DNA from: Poriferisodalis sp022821985
GTDB taxonomy: Bacteria > Actinomycetota > Acidimicrobiia > Acidimicrobiales > Poriferisodalaceae
Direction of reading: 5' to 3'
Assembly: GCF_965219595.1 (NCBI RefSeq)
Contig: NZ_OZ244781.1
Location: 2,604,001 to 2,668,000, forward strand
DNA length: 64,000 bases
This document shows positions 7,595-15,589 of the stretch, in pieces (the stretch's first letter is position 1; the number at the start of each line of letters is the position of its first letter). Made by a program: the position numbers and the translations under genes. The notes beneath the pieces are model-generated. The model was not told where the DNA came from, ran no database searches, and saw only the letters and a program-made list of their open reading frames with translations.

Positions 7595-8773
7595 GTGGAG
7601 CACGCCGAACAGATCAGCCACATCAAGACGCTGCTGGCGCGGCTCGACTCCGACACCAACGTGGATGCCGGCGGCGTGCGCTACAACCCCACGTCGTCCT
7701 ATACCGACCGCGAACTCGCACGGATCGAGCGGCGGGATTTCTTCGACACCCATCCCCAGATGGTGGGCCTGTCGGGCGATCTGCCCGAAGCCGGCTCGTT
7801 CATGACCCAGGACGATCTGGGGACGCCGATGCTGCTGGTGCGGTCGCCCAGCGGCCGCTTCCGGGCGTTCGTGAACTCCTGCCGTCACCGCGGCGTGGTC
7901 ATCGAGACCGAGCCGCGCGGGCGCAAGCGCAGGTTCGCCTGCCCGTTCCACAACTGGACCTACGATGCCGACGGCGCGCTGGTGGGCCTGCCGAAGTCGG
8001 ATCACTTCGGCGAGCTCGACCGCGACGATCTGGGGCTGGTGGAGCTGCCGGCGGTCGAACGTCACGGCCTGCTGTGGGTGTACCCGCAGCCCGGCGGCAC
8101 GCTCGACCCCGATGCGCTGCTGGGCGACGAGCTCACCGCCGACATCGCCGGATGGGACTTCGGCAAGCTGCAGTGGCTGGGCAGTGACACATACGAGGTC
8201 GGTTGCAACTGGAAGCTCGCCATGGACACGTTCGGCGAGACCTATCACTTCCCCGTGCTGCACTCGGACACGCTGTCGAACGATTTCTACGGCAATGTGC
8301 AGTGCTACGACGAGTTCGGGCGCCATCACCGGCTGATCCTGTGCCGCCGCTCCATCGAGGATGCGCGCGAGCGGCCGCCATCGGAGTGGGACATCACCCG
8401 CTACGGACTGCCGGTGTACTGGCTGTTCCCGAACGTGCAGCTGATCCCGTCGCGCGAGGTGCTGTTCCTGGTGCGGGCGTATCCCCACCCGACCGAGCCC
8501 GGCCGTCACACCAGCCAGATCTCCTTCTACCTGAGGCCCGGCATCGCACGCGACGACGCCGAGTTCGACTTCATGGCCGAGGCATCACGGGCCTTCAGCA
8601 ACGTCATCCGCGATGAGGACTACGTGATGAGCGCCAGCCAGCAGCGTTCAGCCAACAGCGGGGCGCTCGAACATGTCGTGTTCGGACGCAACGAGCCGGC
8701 GCTGCATCACTTCCACAACACGTACCGGGCTGCGCTGGGCCAGGAACTGCTGCCGTTGCACCCGACGCCCTGA
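7595..8773 (+). CDS. Rieske ring-hydroxylating oxygenase alpha subunit
   Basis: A 392-aa terminal oxygenase component. The N-terminal Rieske domain has CRHRG (Cys96, His98) and CPFH (Cys116, His119), ligands of the [2Fe-2S] cluster. The C-terminal catalytic domain has the mononuclear iron motif around GETYHFPVLH (His218, His223). Such enzymes hydroxylate or demethylate aromatic or other small substrates using electrons from a ferredoxin/reductase, and no such partner is adjacent. A GTG start at 7595 is preceded by CATACT at 6-nt spacing. The substrate cannot be read from the sequence. Confidence 0.9.
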   Translation: MEHAEQISHIKTLLARLDSDTNVDAGGVRYNPTSSYTDRELARIERRDFFDTHPQMVGLSGDLPEAGSFMTQDDLGTPMLLVRSPSGRFRAFVNSCRHRGVVIETEPRGRKRRFACPFHNWTYDADGALVGLPKSDHFGELDRDDLGLVELPAVERHGLLWVYPQPGGTLDPDALLGDELTADIAGWDFGKLQWLGSDTYEVGCNWKLAMDTFGETYHFPVLHSDTLSNDFYGNVQCYDEFGRHHRLILCRRSIEDARERPPSEWDITRYGLPVYWLFPNVQLIPSREVLFLVRAYPHPTEPGRHTSQISFYLRPGIARDDAEFDFMAEASRAFSNVIRDEDYVMSASQQRSANSGALEHVVFGRNEPALHHFHNTYRAALGQELLPLHPTP

Positions 8774-8806
8774 GCGGGCGTCGCTGCCGATCACGCTGCC
8801 GGGCCC

Positions 8807-9889
8807 TCAGCCGCTCACGAGTTCTTCGAGCGCTCCCAGCAGCATCCTGACGTTGCGCATCCGGGCGGTGTGCCCCATGCAGCCGATGCGCCACACCGTG
8901 CCGGCGACCGGTCCGAGCCCGCCGCCCACCTCGATGCCGTAGCGCTCGAGCAGGGCACGGCGCCCGGCAGCGTCGTCGAGGCCGTCGGGCAGCGTGACGG
9001 TGGTGAGTTCGGGCAGGCGGTGGCCCTCCTGGGCCCACAGCTCGAAGCCGAGCTCGGGCAGGCGTGCGTGCAATTCGTCGCCGCAGGCCTGGTGGCGAGC
9101 CCAGGCGTTCTGCAGCCCCTCGTCGAGCACAGTGCCGAGGCCGGCATGCAGCGCATAGAGCATCGAGATCGGCGCGGTGTGGTGATAGGCGCGAGCGCCC
9201 TCGCCCACGACGTACGCCCGGATCATGTTCAGGTCCAGGTACCAGCTTTGGGGCCGTTCGACGAGCGATTCCAGTGCCCGATCGCTGACCGTGAGGGGCG
9301 CCAGGCCGGGCGGCACGCCGAGGCACTTCTGCGTGCCGCTGTAGGCGATGTCCACGGCCCAGCCATCGACGTCGACGTCGATGCCCCCCAGCGACGTGAC
9401 GCAGTCGACGAGCAGCAGCGCTTCTCCCTTGCCCTGGCCGAGCGGCGCGATGTCGTTGCGCACGCCAGTGGACGTCTCCGCATGCACGACGGCGATGAGC
9501 TTGGGCGACGGGTGGGCGTCGATCAGTCGCTGCGGATCGATGGCACGGCCCCAGTCCTCGTTCACCGCTACGACGTCGGCGCCGCACCGCGCTGCCACGT
9601 CGCACATACGCGTGCCGAAGACGCCGTTGACGCCGATGACCACCGTGTCGCCGGGTTCGACGAAGTTGCAGAACGCAGCTTCCATGCCTGCCGAGCCGGT
9701 GGCGCTGACAGGAAAGGTCAGCAGGTTCTGGGTCTGCCAGACGGCGCGCAGACGTTCGTTGATCTCGTCCAGCAGGGCGATGAACTCGGGATCGAGGTGG
9801 CCCAGCACGGGCCGAGTGAAGGCTTCGATGACTTCGGGGTAGGGATTGGATGGTCCCGGCCCCATCAGGATGCGGTCGCTGTGGGTCAC
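8807..9889 (-). CDS. Class V aminotransferase (alanine/serine-glyoxylate type)
   Basis: A 360-aa PLP enzyme. N-terminal LMGPGPSNPYPEV and GHLDPEF are typical of the alanine-glyoxylate and serine-glyoxylate group. The PLP Schiff-base lysine is Lys188 in YSGTQKCLGVPPG, with the aspartate that pairs with the pyridine nitrogen in LLVDCVTSLGG. It probably transaminates glyoxylate or a related oxoacid with alanine or serine. The frame is open far upstream, but the family N terminus and TACCGT at 9898-9903 (8 nt before) fix the start at the GTG at 9889. Confidence 0.9.
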   Translation of the reverse strand: MTHSDRILMGPGPSNPYPEVIEAFTRPVLGHLDPEFIALLDEINERLRAVWQTQNLLTFPVSATGSAGMEAAFCNFVEPGDTVVIGVNGVFGTRMCDVAARCGADVVAVNEDWGRAIDPQRLIDAHPSPKLIAVVHAETSTGVRNDIAPLGQGKGEALLLVDCVTSLGGIDVDVDGWAVDIAYSGTQKCLGVPPGLAPLTVSDRALESLVERPQSWYLDLNMIRAYVVGEGARAYHHTAPISMLYALHAGLGTVLDEGLQNAWARHQACGDELHARLPELGFELWAQEGHRLPELTTVTLPDGLDDAAGRRALLERYGIEVGGGLGPVAGTVWRIGCMGHTARMRNVRMLLGALEELVSG

Positions 9890-9897
9890 GGGCCCGC

Positions 9898-9903
9898 ACG
9901 GTA
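9898..9903 (-). promoter_or_regulatory. -10 element of aminotransferase
   Basis: TACCGT on the minus strand, 8 nt before the GTG at 9889. Confidence 0.4.
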
Positions 9904-9935
9904 CCGGCCCGTGTTCGCTTGGAGGTTGAGTGGAA

Positions 9936-10829
9936 TCAGTGCGATTCGAGGGGGCGCAGCAGGGCGATGAGGCTGGAGGTGTCCCAGCGGCCGCCGCCCA
10001 GCTCCTGGATGCGCTTGTAGAACTGGTCGACGACGGCAGTGACCGGCAGGGGAGCGCCGTTGCGCTGCGCCTCCGACAGCACGATGCCGAGGTCCTTGCG
10101 CATCCAGTCCACGGCAAAACCGAAATCGAACTCGTCGGCGACCATCGTTGTGCCGCGGTTGGACATCTGCCACGACCCGGCAGCCCCCTGCGAGATGGTG
10201 TCGAGCACGGCGTCGAGATCGAGGCCGGCTCGGCGACCGAACTCGAGCCCCTCCGACAGTGCCTGGACAAGGCCGGCAATGCAGATCTGGTTGACCATCT
10301 TGGTGAGCTGCCCTGAGCCGGCAGGACCGATCAGCGTGACCGCCCGCGCGTAGCAGTCCATGACTGGTCGCGCCCGCTCGAAATGCTCGGCCGCGCCGCC
10401 ACACATCACGGTCAGCACGCCGTTCTGCGCGCCCGCCTCGCCGCCGGATACGGGTGCGTCGATGAAGCCGATTCCTTGCTCGGCGCAGGCTGCAGCCAGC
10501 TCGCGCGCCAGGTCGGCCGAAGCGGTGGTGTGGTCGACCAGGATCGAGCCCTCGCCCATTGCGGCGAGCGCCCCGTCGTCGCCGTAGGCAACTGCGCGCA
10601 CATCGTCGTCGGCGCCGACGCACATGAACACGATGGCTGCGCTATCGGCGGCGTCTGCCGGCGTTGTAGCCACCCGACCCTGGTGCTCGCCTGACCACCG
10701 CTGCGCGACGCTCGCGGTTCGATTGAAGACGGTGACGCGGTGGCCCGCTGCAGCGAGGTGGCCCGCCATGGGGAAGCCCATAACGCCGAGCCCGATGAAT
10801 GCGACATCAACCGGCACGGTGGACTCCAT
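9936..10829 (-). CDS. 3-hydroxyisobutyrate dehydrogenase family protein
   Basis: A 297-aa NAD(P)-dependent beta-hydroxyacid dehydrogenase. The Rossmann motif is FIGLGVMGFPMAGHLAAAGH (from about residue 11), the substrate loop is DAPVSGGEAGAQNG, and the catalytic lysine is in GQLTKMVNQI. Substrates in the family include 3-hydroxyisobutyrate, tartronate semialdehyde and related acids, and none can be assigned here. The start at 10829 overlaps the 3' end of the upstream ligase gene by 23 nt, so the two are probably translated from one message together with the NicX-like gene. Confidence 0.9.
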   Translation of the reverse strand: MESTVPVDVAFIGLGVMGFPMAGHLAAAGHRVTVFNRTASVAQRWSGEHQGRVATTPADAADSAAIVFMCVGADDDVRAVAYGDDGALAAMGEGSILVDHTTASADLARELAAACAEQGIGFIDAPVSGGEAGAQNGVLTVMCGGAAEHFERARPVMDCYARAVTLIGPAGSGQLTKMVNQICIAGLVQALSEGLEFGRRAGLDLDAVLDTISQGAAGSWQMSNRGTTMVADEFDFGFAVDWMRKDLGIVLSEAQRNGAPLPVTAVVDQFYKRIQELGGGRWDTSSLIALLRPLESH

Positions 10830-12366
10830 GGTTCTCGTTGAGCATTGCTCGTACCTCGTGTTTGCGTACTTTGCCGAGCGCCGTTCGGGGAAGCTGATCG
10901 GTCCAGAACACTGCCTTGGGATGCTTGAAGCGTGCGAGCTGCCCGTCGAACAGTCGCAGGAGATCGGCGGCCTCGATCTCGGCATCGTCGGCGGTGCCAG
11001 GAGCGGCCGCCGGCCTGATTGCCCGTACGGCCACGATGACGGGCACCTCGCCCCATCGCTCGTCGGGCACGCCCACGACGGTTGACTCTGCGACGAGATC
11101 GCTGCGGGCGAGGATCTCCTCGAGCTCGGCGGGGTAGATGTTCTCGCCTCCCGAGATGATCATGTCCTTGCGCCGGTCGTCGATGAAGATCCAGCCCTCG
11201 TCACCCGCGTGCCCGACATCGCCGGTGCGGAACCACCCGTCGCTCAGTGCTTCAGCAGTGGCCTCGGGGTCGCGCCAGTACTCCCGCAGCACGCTCGGCC
11301 CCCGCACCCACAGCTCGCCGCGGTCGTCCGGCGCCGCGTCCCCCCCGGAATCGGAGACGATGCGCACCTCGCACATAGTCGAAGGCTTGCCGCACGAACC
11401 TGGGTGGGACGCTGCTTCGTCGCAGCGCAGGTGCACCGCGATCGGGGCGGTCTCGGTGGATCCGTAGATCTGCCCGACCGGCACACCCCGATCGAAGAAG
11501 GGCTGGGTGGCGGCCGTCGGCACGGGAGACGACCCGGTCATGATCCCATGCAGCGATCCGAGGTCGGCGGTGGCGAAACGCGGGTGGGCGGCGACAGCGG
11601 TGAGTGCAGCGGGTACCAGCACGGTCCAGGTCGGCTGCCACTGCTCCACGTCGTCGAGGAACTGCCCGGGGTCGAAAGCCCGCTCGATGAGCGCGGCCGC
11701 CCCACCCAGCAGAGCAGGGAGGGTCTGGATGTTCAGCCCGCCGACGTGGAACAACGGGATCGTGGTGAGCACCCGGTCGCGGCTCGTGAGGTCATGAGCG
11801 TGGGTGGAGTTGACGGCGTTCGCGGCCATCGCCGCCTGGTCCAGCACTGCGCCCTTGGGATGTCCCGTGGTGCCCGAGGTGTAAGCCAGCAGCACCGGAT
11901 GGGCGGGGGTGCCCCGACGTGGCGGGGGAGCACTCGGGGTACTGGGGCACTCGGGCTCGTCAGGCAGCGCCCGGATCTCGCACCCCGCACCGATCGATGC
12001 GGCATGCCGCTCGAAGGTCGAATCGACTACCAGCAGGCGAGGTTCGGCGTGGTCGAGGATCCACTGGTGCTCGGGCGGCGCCAGGCGCGAGTTCAACGGC
12101 AAGTAGATGGCGCCGAGCCAAGAGCATCCGAGCATCAGCCGCAGCGCGGCCGGCCGGTTCGGGCCGAGCCACGCCACACGGTCGCCCTCGCCCACGCCGG
12201 CACCGGCCAGCCAGCCGGCCGTCGCGGCGATCTGGTCTGCGAATGCGCGATACGTGTGCTCGACGCCTTCGAACGCGACGGCGGTCGCAGACGGTTGCCG
12301 GTCGGCCCACCGCTCGACACGCGCGGCAAGATCGGCCCCAGCGGACAGCGGTCCGGAATCGCTCAC
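10807..12366 (-). CDS. AMP-dependent acyl-CoA synthetase
   Basis: A 519-aa adenylate-forming ligase that activates a carboxylic acid as its CoA thioester. The ATP-binding loop is YTSGTTGHPKGA, the motif YGSTE follows, then GWFRTGDVG and DDRRKDMIISGGENIYP mark the hinge, and the C-terminal catalytic lysine lies in TALGKVRKHEV. It is the middle gene of an apparent three-gene operon with the NicX-like dioxygenase upstream (46-nt gap) and the dehydrogenase downstream (overlap). This suggests catabolism of a ring-cleavage or branched acid, but the substrate is not predictable. Confidence 0.92.
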   Translation of the reverse strand: MSDSGPLSAGADLAARVERWADRQPSATAVAFEGVEHTYRAFADQIAATAGWLAGAGVGEGDRVAWLGPNRPAALRLMLGCSWLGAIYLPLNSRLAPPEHQWILDHAEPRLLVVDSTFERHAASIGAGCEIRALPDEPECPSTPSAPPPRRGTPAHPVLLAYTSGTTGHPKGAVLDQAAMAANAVNSTHAHDLTSRDRVLTTIPLFHVGGLNIQTLPALLGGAAALIERAFDPGQFLDDVEQWQPTWTVLVPAALTAVAAHPRFATADLGSLHGIMTGSSPVPTAATQPFFDRGVPVGQIYGSTETAPIAVHLRCDEAASHPGSCGKPSTMCEVRIVSDSGGDAAPDDRGELWVRGPSVLREYWRDPEATAEALSDGWFRTGDVGHAGDEGWIFIDDRRKDMIISGGENIYPAELEEILARSDLVAESTVVGVPDERWGEVPVIVAVRAIRPAAAPGTADDAEIEAADLLRLFDGQLARFKHPKAVFWTDQLPRTALGKVRKHEVRAMLNENHGVHRAG

Positions 12367-12411
12367 GGTGCGTGCAAGATGTCGATGGGTGCAGGCTGCG
12401 GGCTCGCCGGC

Positions 12412-13458
12412 TCAGGCCAGGTCGCCCTGCAGGGCGCCCTCGATCACCACAGCCTCCCCGTCGAGGAACACGCTGTGATTCCGCATGGGCAGGTCGAAGT
12501 GCCCCAGGGTGTGCCGGCCAGCGTGCTCGTTCGCCCCGGTGGAATACAGGAAGTTGCCTGCGAAGGCCCGCTGCTCGGTTCCGTTGGTCTGGCTCCGGTC
12601 GTACATCGAAAGGGTGTCCCACCGCGCTCCGGGGTTCATGCCCCAACCCACGTGGCTGGTCGCGTAGGCCTCGCGGTCGCCCCAGGCATCGGTGTAACTG
12701 CGGAACAGCGCCGCGTCGGTGCCGACGCCCTCGACGTCGACGACGTAGTCGCCTTCGATTTTCAGCGTGACCGGCGACTCGATGTACCGCTTGAAGGTGA
12801 GGTTCATGTCGCCACGGTCCATCACGATCGTGCCGTTCACGGTGTTGGCCTTGGGGAAAGCCAGGCAGAGCCCGCCGGGCCAGTGGCTGATCGTGCCCGG
12901 CCGAGCGGTGTAGCCCCATCCGCCACCGCACGGTGCTCCGTCGACGTCGACGACCAGATCGGTGCCCGCTGCCGAGGTGACGTGCATCTGCGAGGCAGCG
13001 ATCAGCTTCTTGATGCCGACCTTGACCTTCGGCTCGAGGTCCGGCTCTGGTGAAAGACGCTCGAGGGCTTCGGGGTGCTCATTGGACACCATCAGGATCC
13101 GGGTGCCCTCGCCCAGGATCTTCGGGAGTTCCGGAGCGTGCAGCAGCCCTTCCACCGTGCAGTCGACCACGAAGTCCACCGCCCCGAGCGCCGCGAGCAC
13201 TGCCGCTGAGCCGGCGATGGCGTCGGACGCGCCCGTCGACCTCACCGGCACCGGCGCCGACTGGCGAGGCGTGGGGACCACGACGTGGACCGGCGGCGTG
13301 CCGAGCCGATCCAGGGCCAGTTCGGCCAGGTTCACGTTCACGGCCCTGCTCTGGCTCTCGGACAGGATCGCTGCCGTCTGGGGCGGTTCGACGCCGCACA
13401 TCTCGAAGACCGACGAGAAGGCATCGATCCACTTCGCTTCGATTCGCTCGACCAGCAT
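12412..13458 (-). CDS. NicX-like 2,5-dihydroxypyridine 5,6-dioxygenase / M29-fold protein
   Basis: A 348-aa protein resembling the NicX family, iron dioxygenases built on the M29 aminopeptidase fold that open 2,5-dihydroxypyridine to N-formylmaleamate. The proposed metal ligands line up with those known for Pseudomonas NicX (His265, His318, Asp320): His269 in TSHVGWG and His320/Asp322 in TLGHFDLPMRN. It starts at the ATG at 13458 behind a GGAGGA ribosome binding site. No other nicotinate-pathway genes (NicD/E/F) are seen nearby, so a different substrate, or a peptidase-like role, remains possible. The fold is fairly sure and the reaction is tentative. Confidence 0.7.
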   Translation of the reverse strand: MLVERIEAKWIDAFSSVFEMCGVEPPQTAAILSESQSRAVNVNLAELALDRLGTPPVHVVVPTPRQSAPVPVRSTGASDAIAGSAAVLAALGAVDFVVDCTVEGLLHAPELPKILGEGTRILMVSNEHPEALERLSPEPDLEPKVKVGIKKLIAASQMHVTSAAGTDLVVDVDGAPCGGGWGYTARPGTISHWPGGLCLAFPKANTVNGTIVMDRGDMNLTFKRYIESPVTLKIEGDYVVDVEGVGTDAALFRSYTDAWGDREAYATSHVGWGMNPGARWDTLSMYDRSQTNGTEQRAFAGNFLYSTGANEHAGRHTLGHFDLPMRNHSVFLDGEAVVIEGALQGDLA

Positions 13459-13535
13459 CTGGTCCTCCAGATTCCCGCAGTCTGCTGACTATGCGCCAAG
13501 TTAGAGGCTGTGCGGAGCGCCGCGGCCGCTGGGTG

Positions 13536-14215
13536 TCAGGCTGCTTCTACGGCGGTGAGGTGGGCGGCGTCGTTGAACCGTCGTACTTGCCACAGGCGCC
13601 GCCCGTTGAAATCGAGCAGCTCCAGCTCGGTGATGGCGGTCACCGAGGTGACCACGCCGACGCCCCGATGACTGGGCGGGATGCCGAAGGCCATCGCCAT
13701 GGCCGCAGAGGCGATGCCGCCGTGGCACCCCACAAAGATCGTCTTTCCCGCATGGGCTGCGGCGATGTCGTTGAGCGCCTGTGCAACCCGGTGGCGGAAG
13801 TCTGCGCGGCTCTCACCGCCGTCCACCACGGGCGCGTATGGCTGGTCCATCGGCTGGATGAACCCGAAGCGCTCGCGCGCCGCCTCCCAGGTCATGCCGT
13901 CGGCAGGTCCGAGCCGCATTTCCTCGAGGTCATCGTGGAGATGGACATGGAGATTCCCGCGCTCGGGCCCGCGGCCGAGTACTGGCAGCACGATGTCGGT
14001 GGTCTCGCGGGCCCTGGGCAGCGGCGAGGAGTAGACGACGTGCACCTCGGGTTCGCGGCCGGCTGCGAACCGGTCGCGCAGCGCCGCCGCTTGGGCGCGG
14101 CCCCGGTCGGTGAGGCCCCGACACCCCTGGGTCCGCCGACGATTCCTTCGGCCATGGCGACGGATTCGCCGTGCCGGACGATCAGCAGCCGCGAGAGCAG
14201 TTGCTCGTCAGCCAT
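13536..14215 (-). pseudogene. Histidine phosphatase family, frameshifted
   Basis: A phosphoglycerate-mutase-like histidine phosphatase split between two frames. From the ATG at 14215 one frame gives LLIVRHGESVAMAEG with the catalytic RHG motif. After the C-run at 14124-14127 (plus strand) the homology continues in another frame: CRGLTDRGRAQAAALRDRF, then YSSPLPRARETTDI, the acid EEMRLG, and the second catalytic histidine in VGCHGGIASAA. One extra base in the run restores a single continuous protein of about 226 aa. This is either a real single-base deletion or a sequencing error. All catalytic parts are otherwise intact, so the break looks recent. Confidence 0.85.
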
Positions 14216-14594
14216 ATCGCCTGCTGCCGACATCCACACCGGAAGACTCTAGGTGTGCGCAACGACTGCCGTTCGGCGCGGCGCCAGCCGGAGAGGTCGG
14301 CTCAGCCACCGTGCAGGCCGTGGTGAGTCTCAGTGAAGCCGGGTCGAACACCGGCACGGCTCCACTCCGTGCCTCCCTGGCCACGCAGAGCCCGGGAATG
14401 CCCTCGGCCGCTGTGACGACAGCGCCCACCGCGTCGACGAGATGCTCCGATTGACGCGAGAACACAAGCGCCTGGACGCCGTCGTGGGCCGCTGCAGCCG
14501 GACGGGAGTAGCCGGCGCCTTCCAGCCGCTCGACCGTCGAAGCAACGGTTAGGTCGGCGCCGTCGACAAACAAACAGAATTCATGCGTGGTCAT
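14208..14594 (-). CDS. Hypothetical protein, antitoxin-like N-terminal fold
   Basis: A 128-aa protein. The core at residues 3-75 (HEFCLFVDGADL, VERLEGAGY, GVQALVFSRQSEHLVDAVGAV) resembles the N-terminal domain found ahead of a helix-turn-helix in a family of small actinobacterial DNA-binding or antitoxin-like proteins. The HTH half is not present; the C terminus is instead low-complexity. The ATG at 14594 follows GAGAGG. Its 3' end overlaps the start of the broken phosphatase gene by 8 nt, suggesting an operon. The function is unknown. Confidence 0.55.
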   Translation of the reverse strand: MTTHEFCLFVDGADLTVASTVERLEGAGYSRPAAAAHDGVQALVFSRQSEHLVDAVGAVVTAAEGIPGLCVAREARSGAVPVFDPASLRLTTACTVAEPTSPAGAAPNGSRCAHLESSGVDVGSRRYG

Positions 14595-14883
14595 CACAGG
14601 CGCGTTACCTCTCGCTGCATCGCTTGATGCCGGAAGCCGTGGTCGCATGGCCAAGCGTCCGGCCGGTCTGCGGCACTCTAGTAGCGATTGCTTATCTACC
14701 GTCAAGAGCTTTAGTTTCAACTAATTTCCATATTTTCCGTGTAGTTTAGGAATCTGTCTCTGGCAATCTGTTCGGGGCGGCCGCCGGCCCGCACGCCGCA
14801 GCGGGCGTGCATTCGCCAGCGGGACAGTCCGGAGCGCCGCGCCGACGCCACCGGAAAGTGCCTGGGCCGTAGCATGCGGCCCG
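14595..14883. promoter_or_regulatory. AT-rich divergent intergenic region with inverted repeat
   Basis: This 289-bp gap separates the minus-strand hypothetical from the plus-strand acetyltransferase. Its middle (about 14680-14765) is strikingly AT-rich for this genome and contains a perfect inverted repeat at 14711-14724, TTAGTT-TC-AACTAA. That suits an operator for one or both divergent genes. No coding homology was seen in the gap. Confidence 0.4.
14870..14875 (+). promoter_or_regulatory. -10 element of GNAT gene
   Basis: TAGCAT, 8 nt before the ATG at 14884. Confidence 0.4.
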
Positions 14884-15525
14884 ATGACAGGTGACACGGG
14901 GATGTCCACGCCGCAGCACATCGCCTATCGAGCGATGGCGGCCTCCGACGTCGGCTCGGTTCCTGTGGGGTGCATGGGCGAACCCGACGAACTGGCAGAG
15001 CGGATCGCCAGCCTTGGATCCGCTGCGATCCTGGCATTCGAGGGAGACCGCCACGTCGGGCAGCTGCAGTTCCGGAGGTACATCCCCGGACAGCGAAGCC
15101 CCAACAACATCTGGGATCCGGTGTACTGGATGGACTTCGACGGCCGGGCACCGACCCTTCCCCCCGGCACGATCAGCGTCTTCTGCTATCACGTCGGCCA
15201 GCTTGACGACACCGACGACCGCGACAGCCGCTACTTCGGTCGGGGCATCGGGGCCGGGCTGCTCGACCGCATGCTGGAGTGGGCGTCCGCCACCGGCGCG
15301 GCGGCCGTGGTCGCGAAGGCGTCGCCGTCGTTGAGGCCGGTGATGGGCTTCATGGGCGGTCAACCCGTCGAGGTCTACGAGGAGCGAGGCTTCCAGACTG
15401 TCGCAAGCTGGTCCGACCCCGATCTCGCCGAGGCGGTCGTCGAGCGTGGCATCGCGACCACTGAACAGCTCCCGGCCGCGGCCACCGTCAGCTGCTGCGT
15501 CCTGAACCTTTCCGAGCGCCGCTGA
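14884..15525 (+). CDS. GNAT-family N-acetyltransferase
   Basis: A 213-aa acetyltransferase fold protein. The acetyl-CoA pyrophosphate loop is RYFGRGIGAGLLDRMLEWA (near residues 118-136), followed by a VYEERGF strand-helix near 165-171 that is typical of GNAT enzymes. The substrate is unknown. An alternative start is the ATG at 14902, but the leaderless-type -10 fits 14884. The C terminus has a Cys pair (SCC) that is not a family feature. Confidence 0.82.
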   Translation: MTGDTGMSTPQHIAYRAMAASDVGSVPVGCMGEPDELAERIASLGSAAILAFEGDRHVGQLQFRRYIPGQRSPNNIWDPVYWMDFDGRAPTLPPGTISVFCYHVGQLDDTDDRDSRYFGRGIGAGLLDRMLEWASATGAAAVVAKASPSLRPVMGFMGGQPVEVYEERGFQTVASWSDPDLAEAVVERGIATTEQLPAAATVSCCVLNLSERR

Positions 15526-15589
15526 CAGAGCCTTCGGCCGATTCCTGAGCCGTAGCCTGCAGGACGGCGAGTAGCGAACACCGGAGGTT

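Noticed and set aside
11209..13053. 614-aa plus-strand frame and other long antisense frames
   Set aside because: They lie opposite well-supported genes, have Arg/Pro/His-rich composition and no recognisable domains; typical shadows in high-GC DNA.
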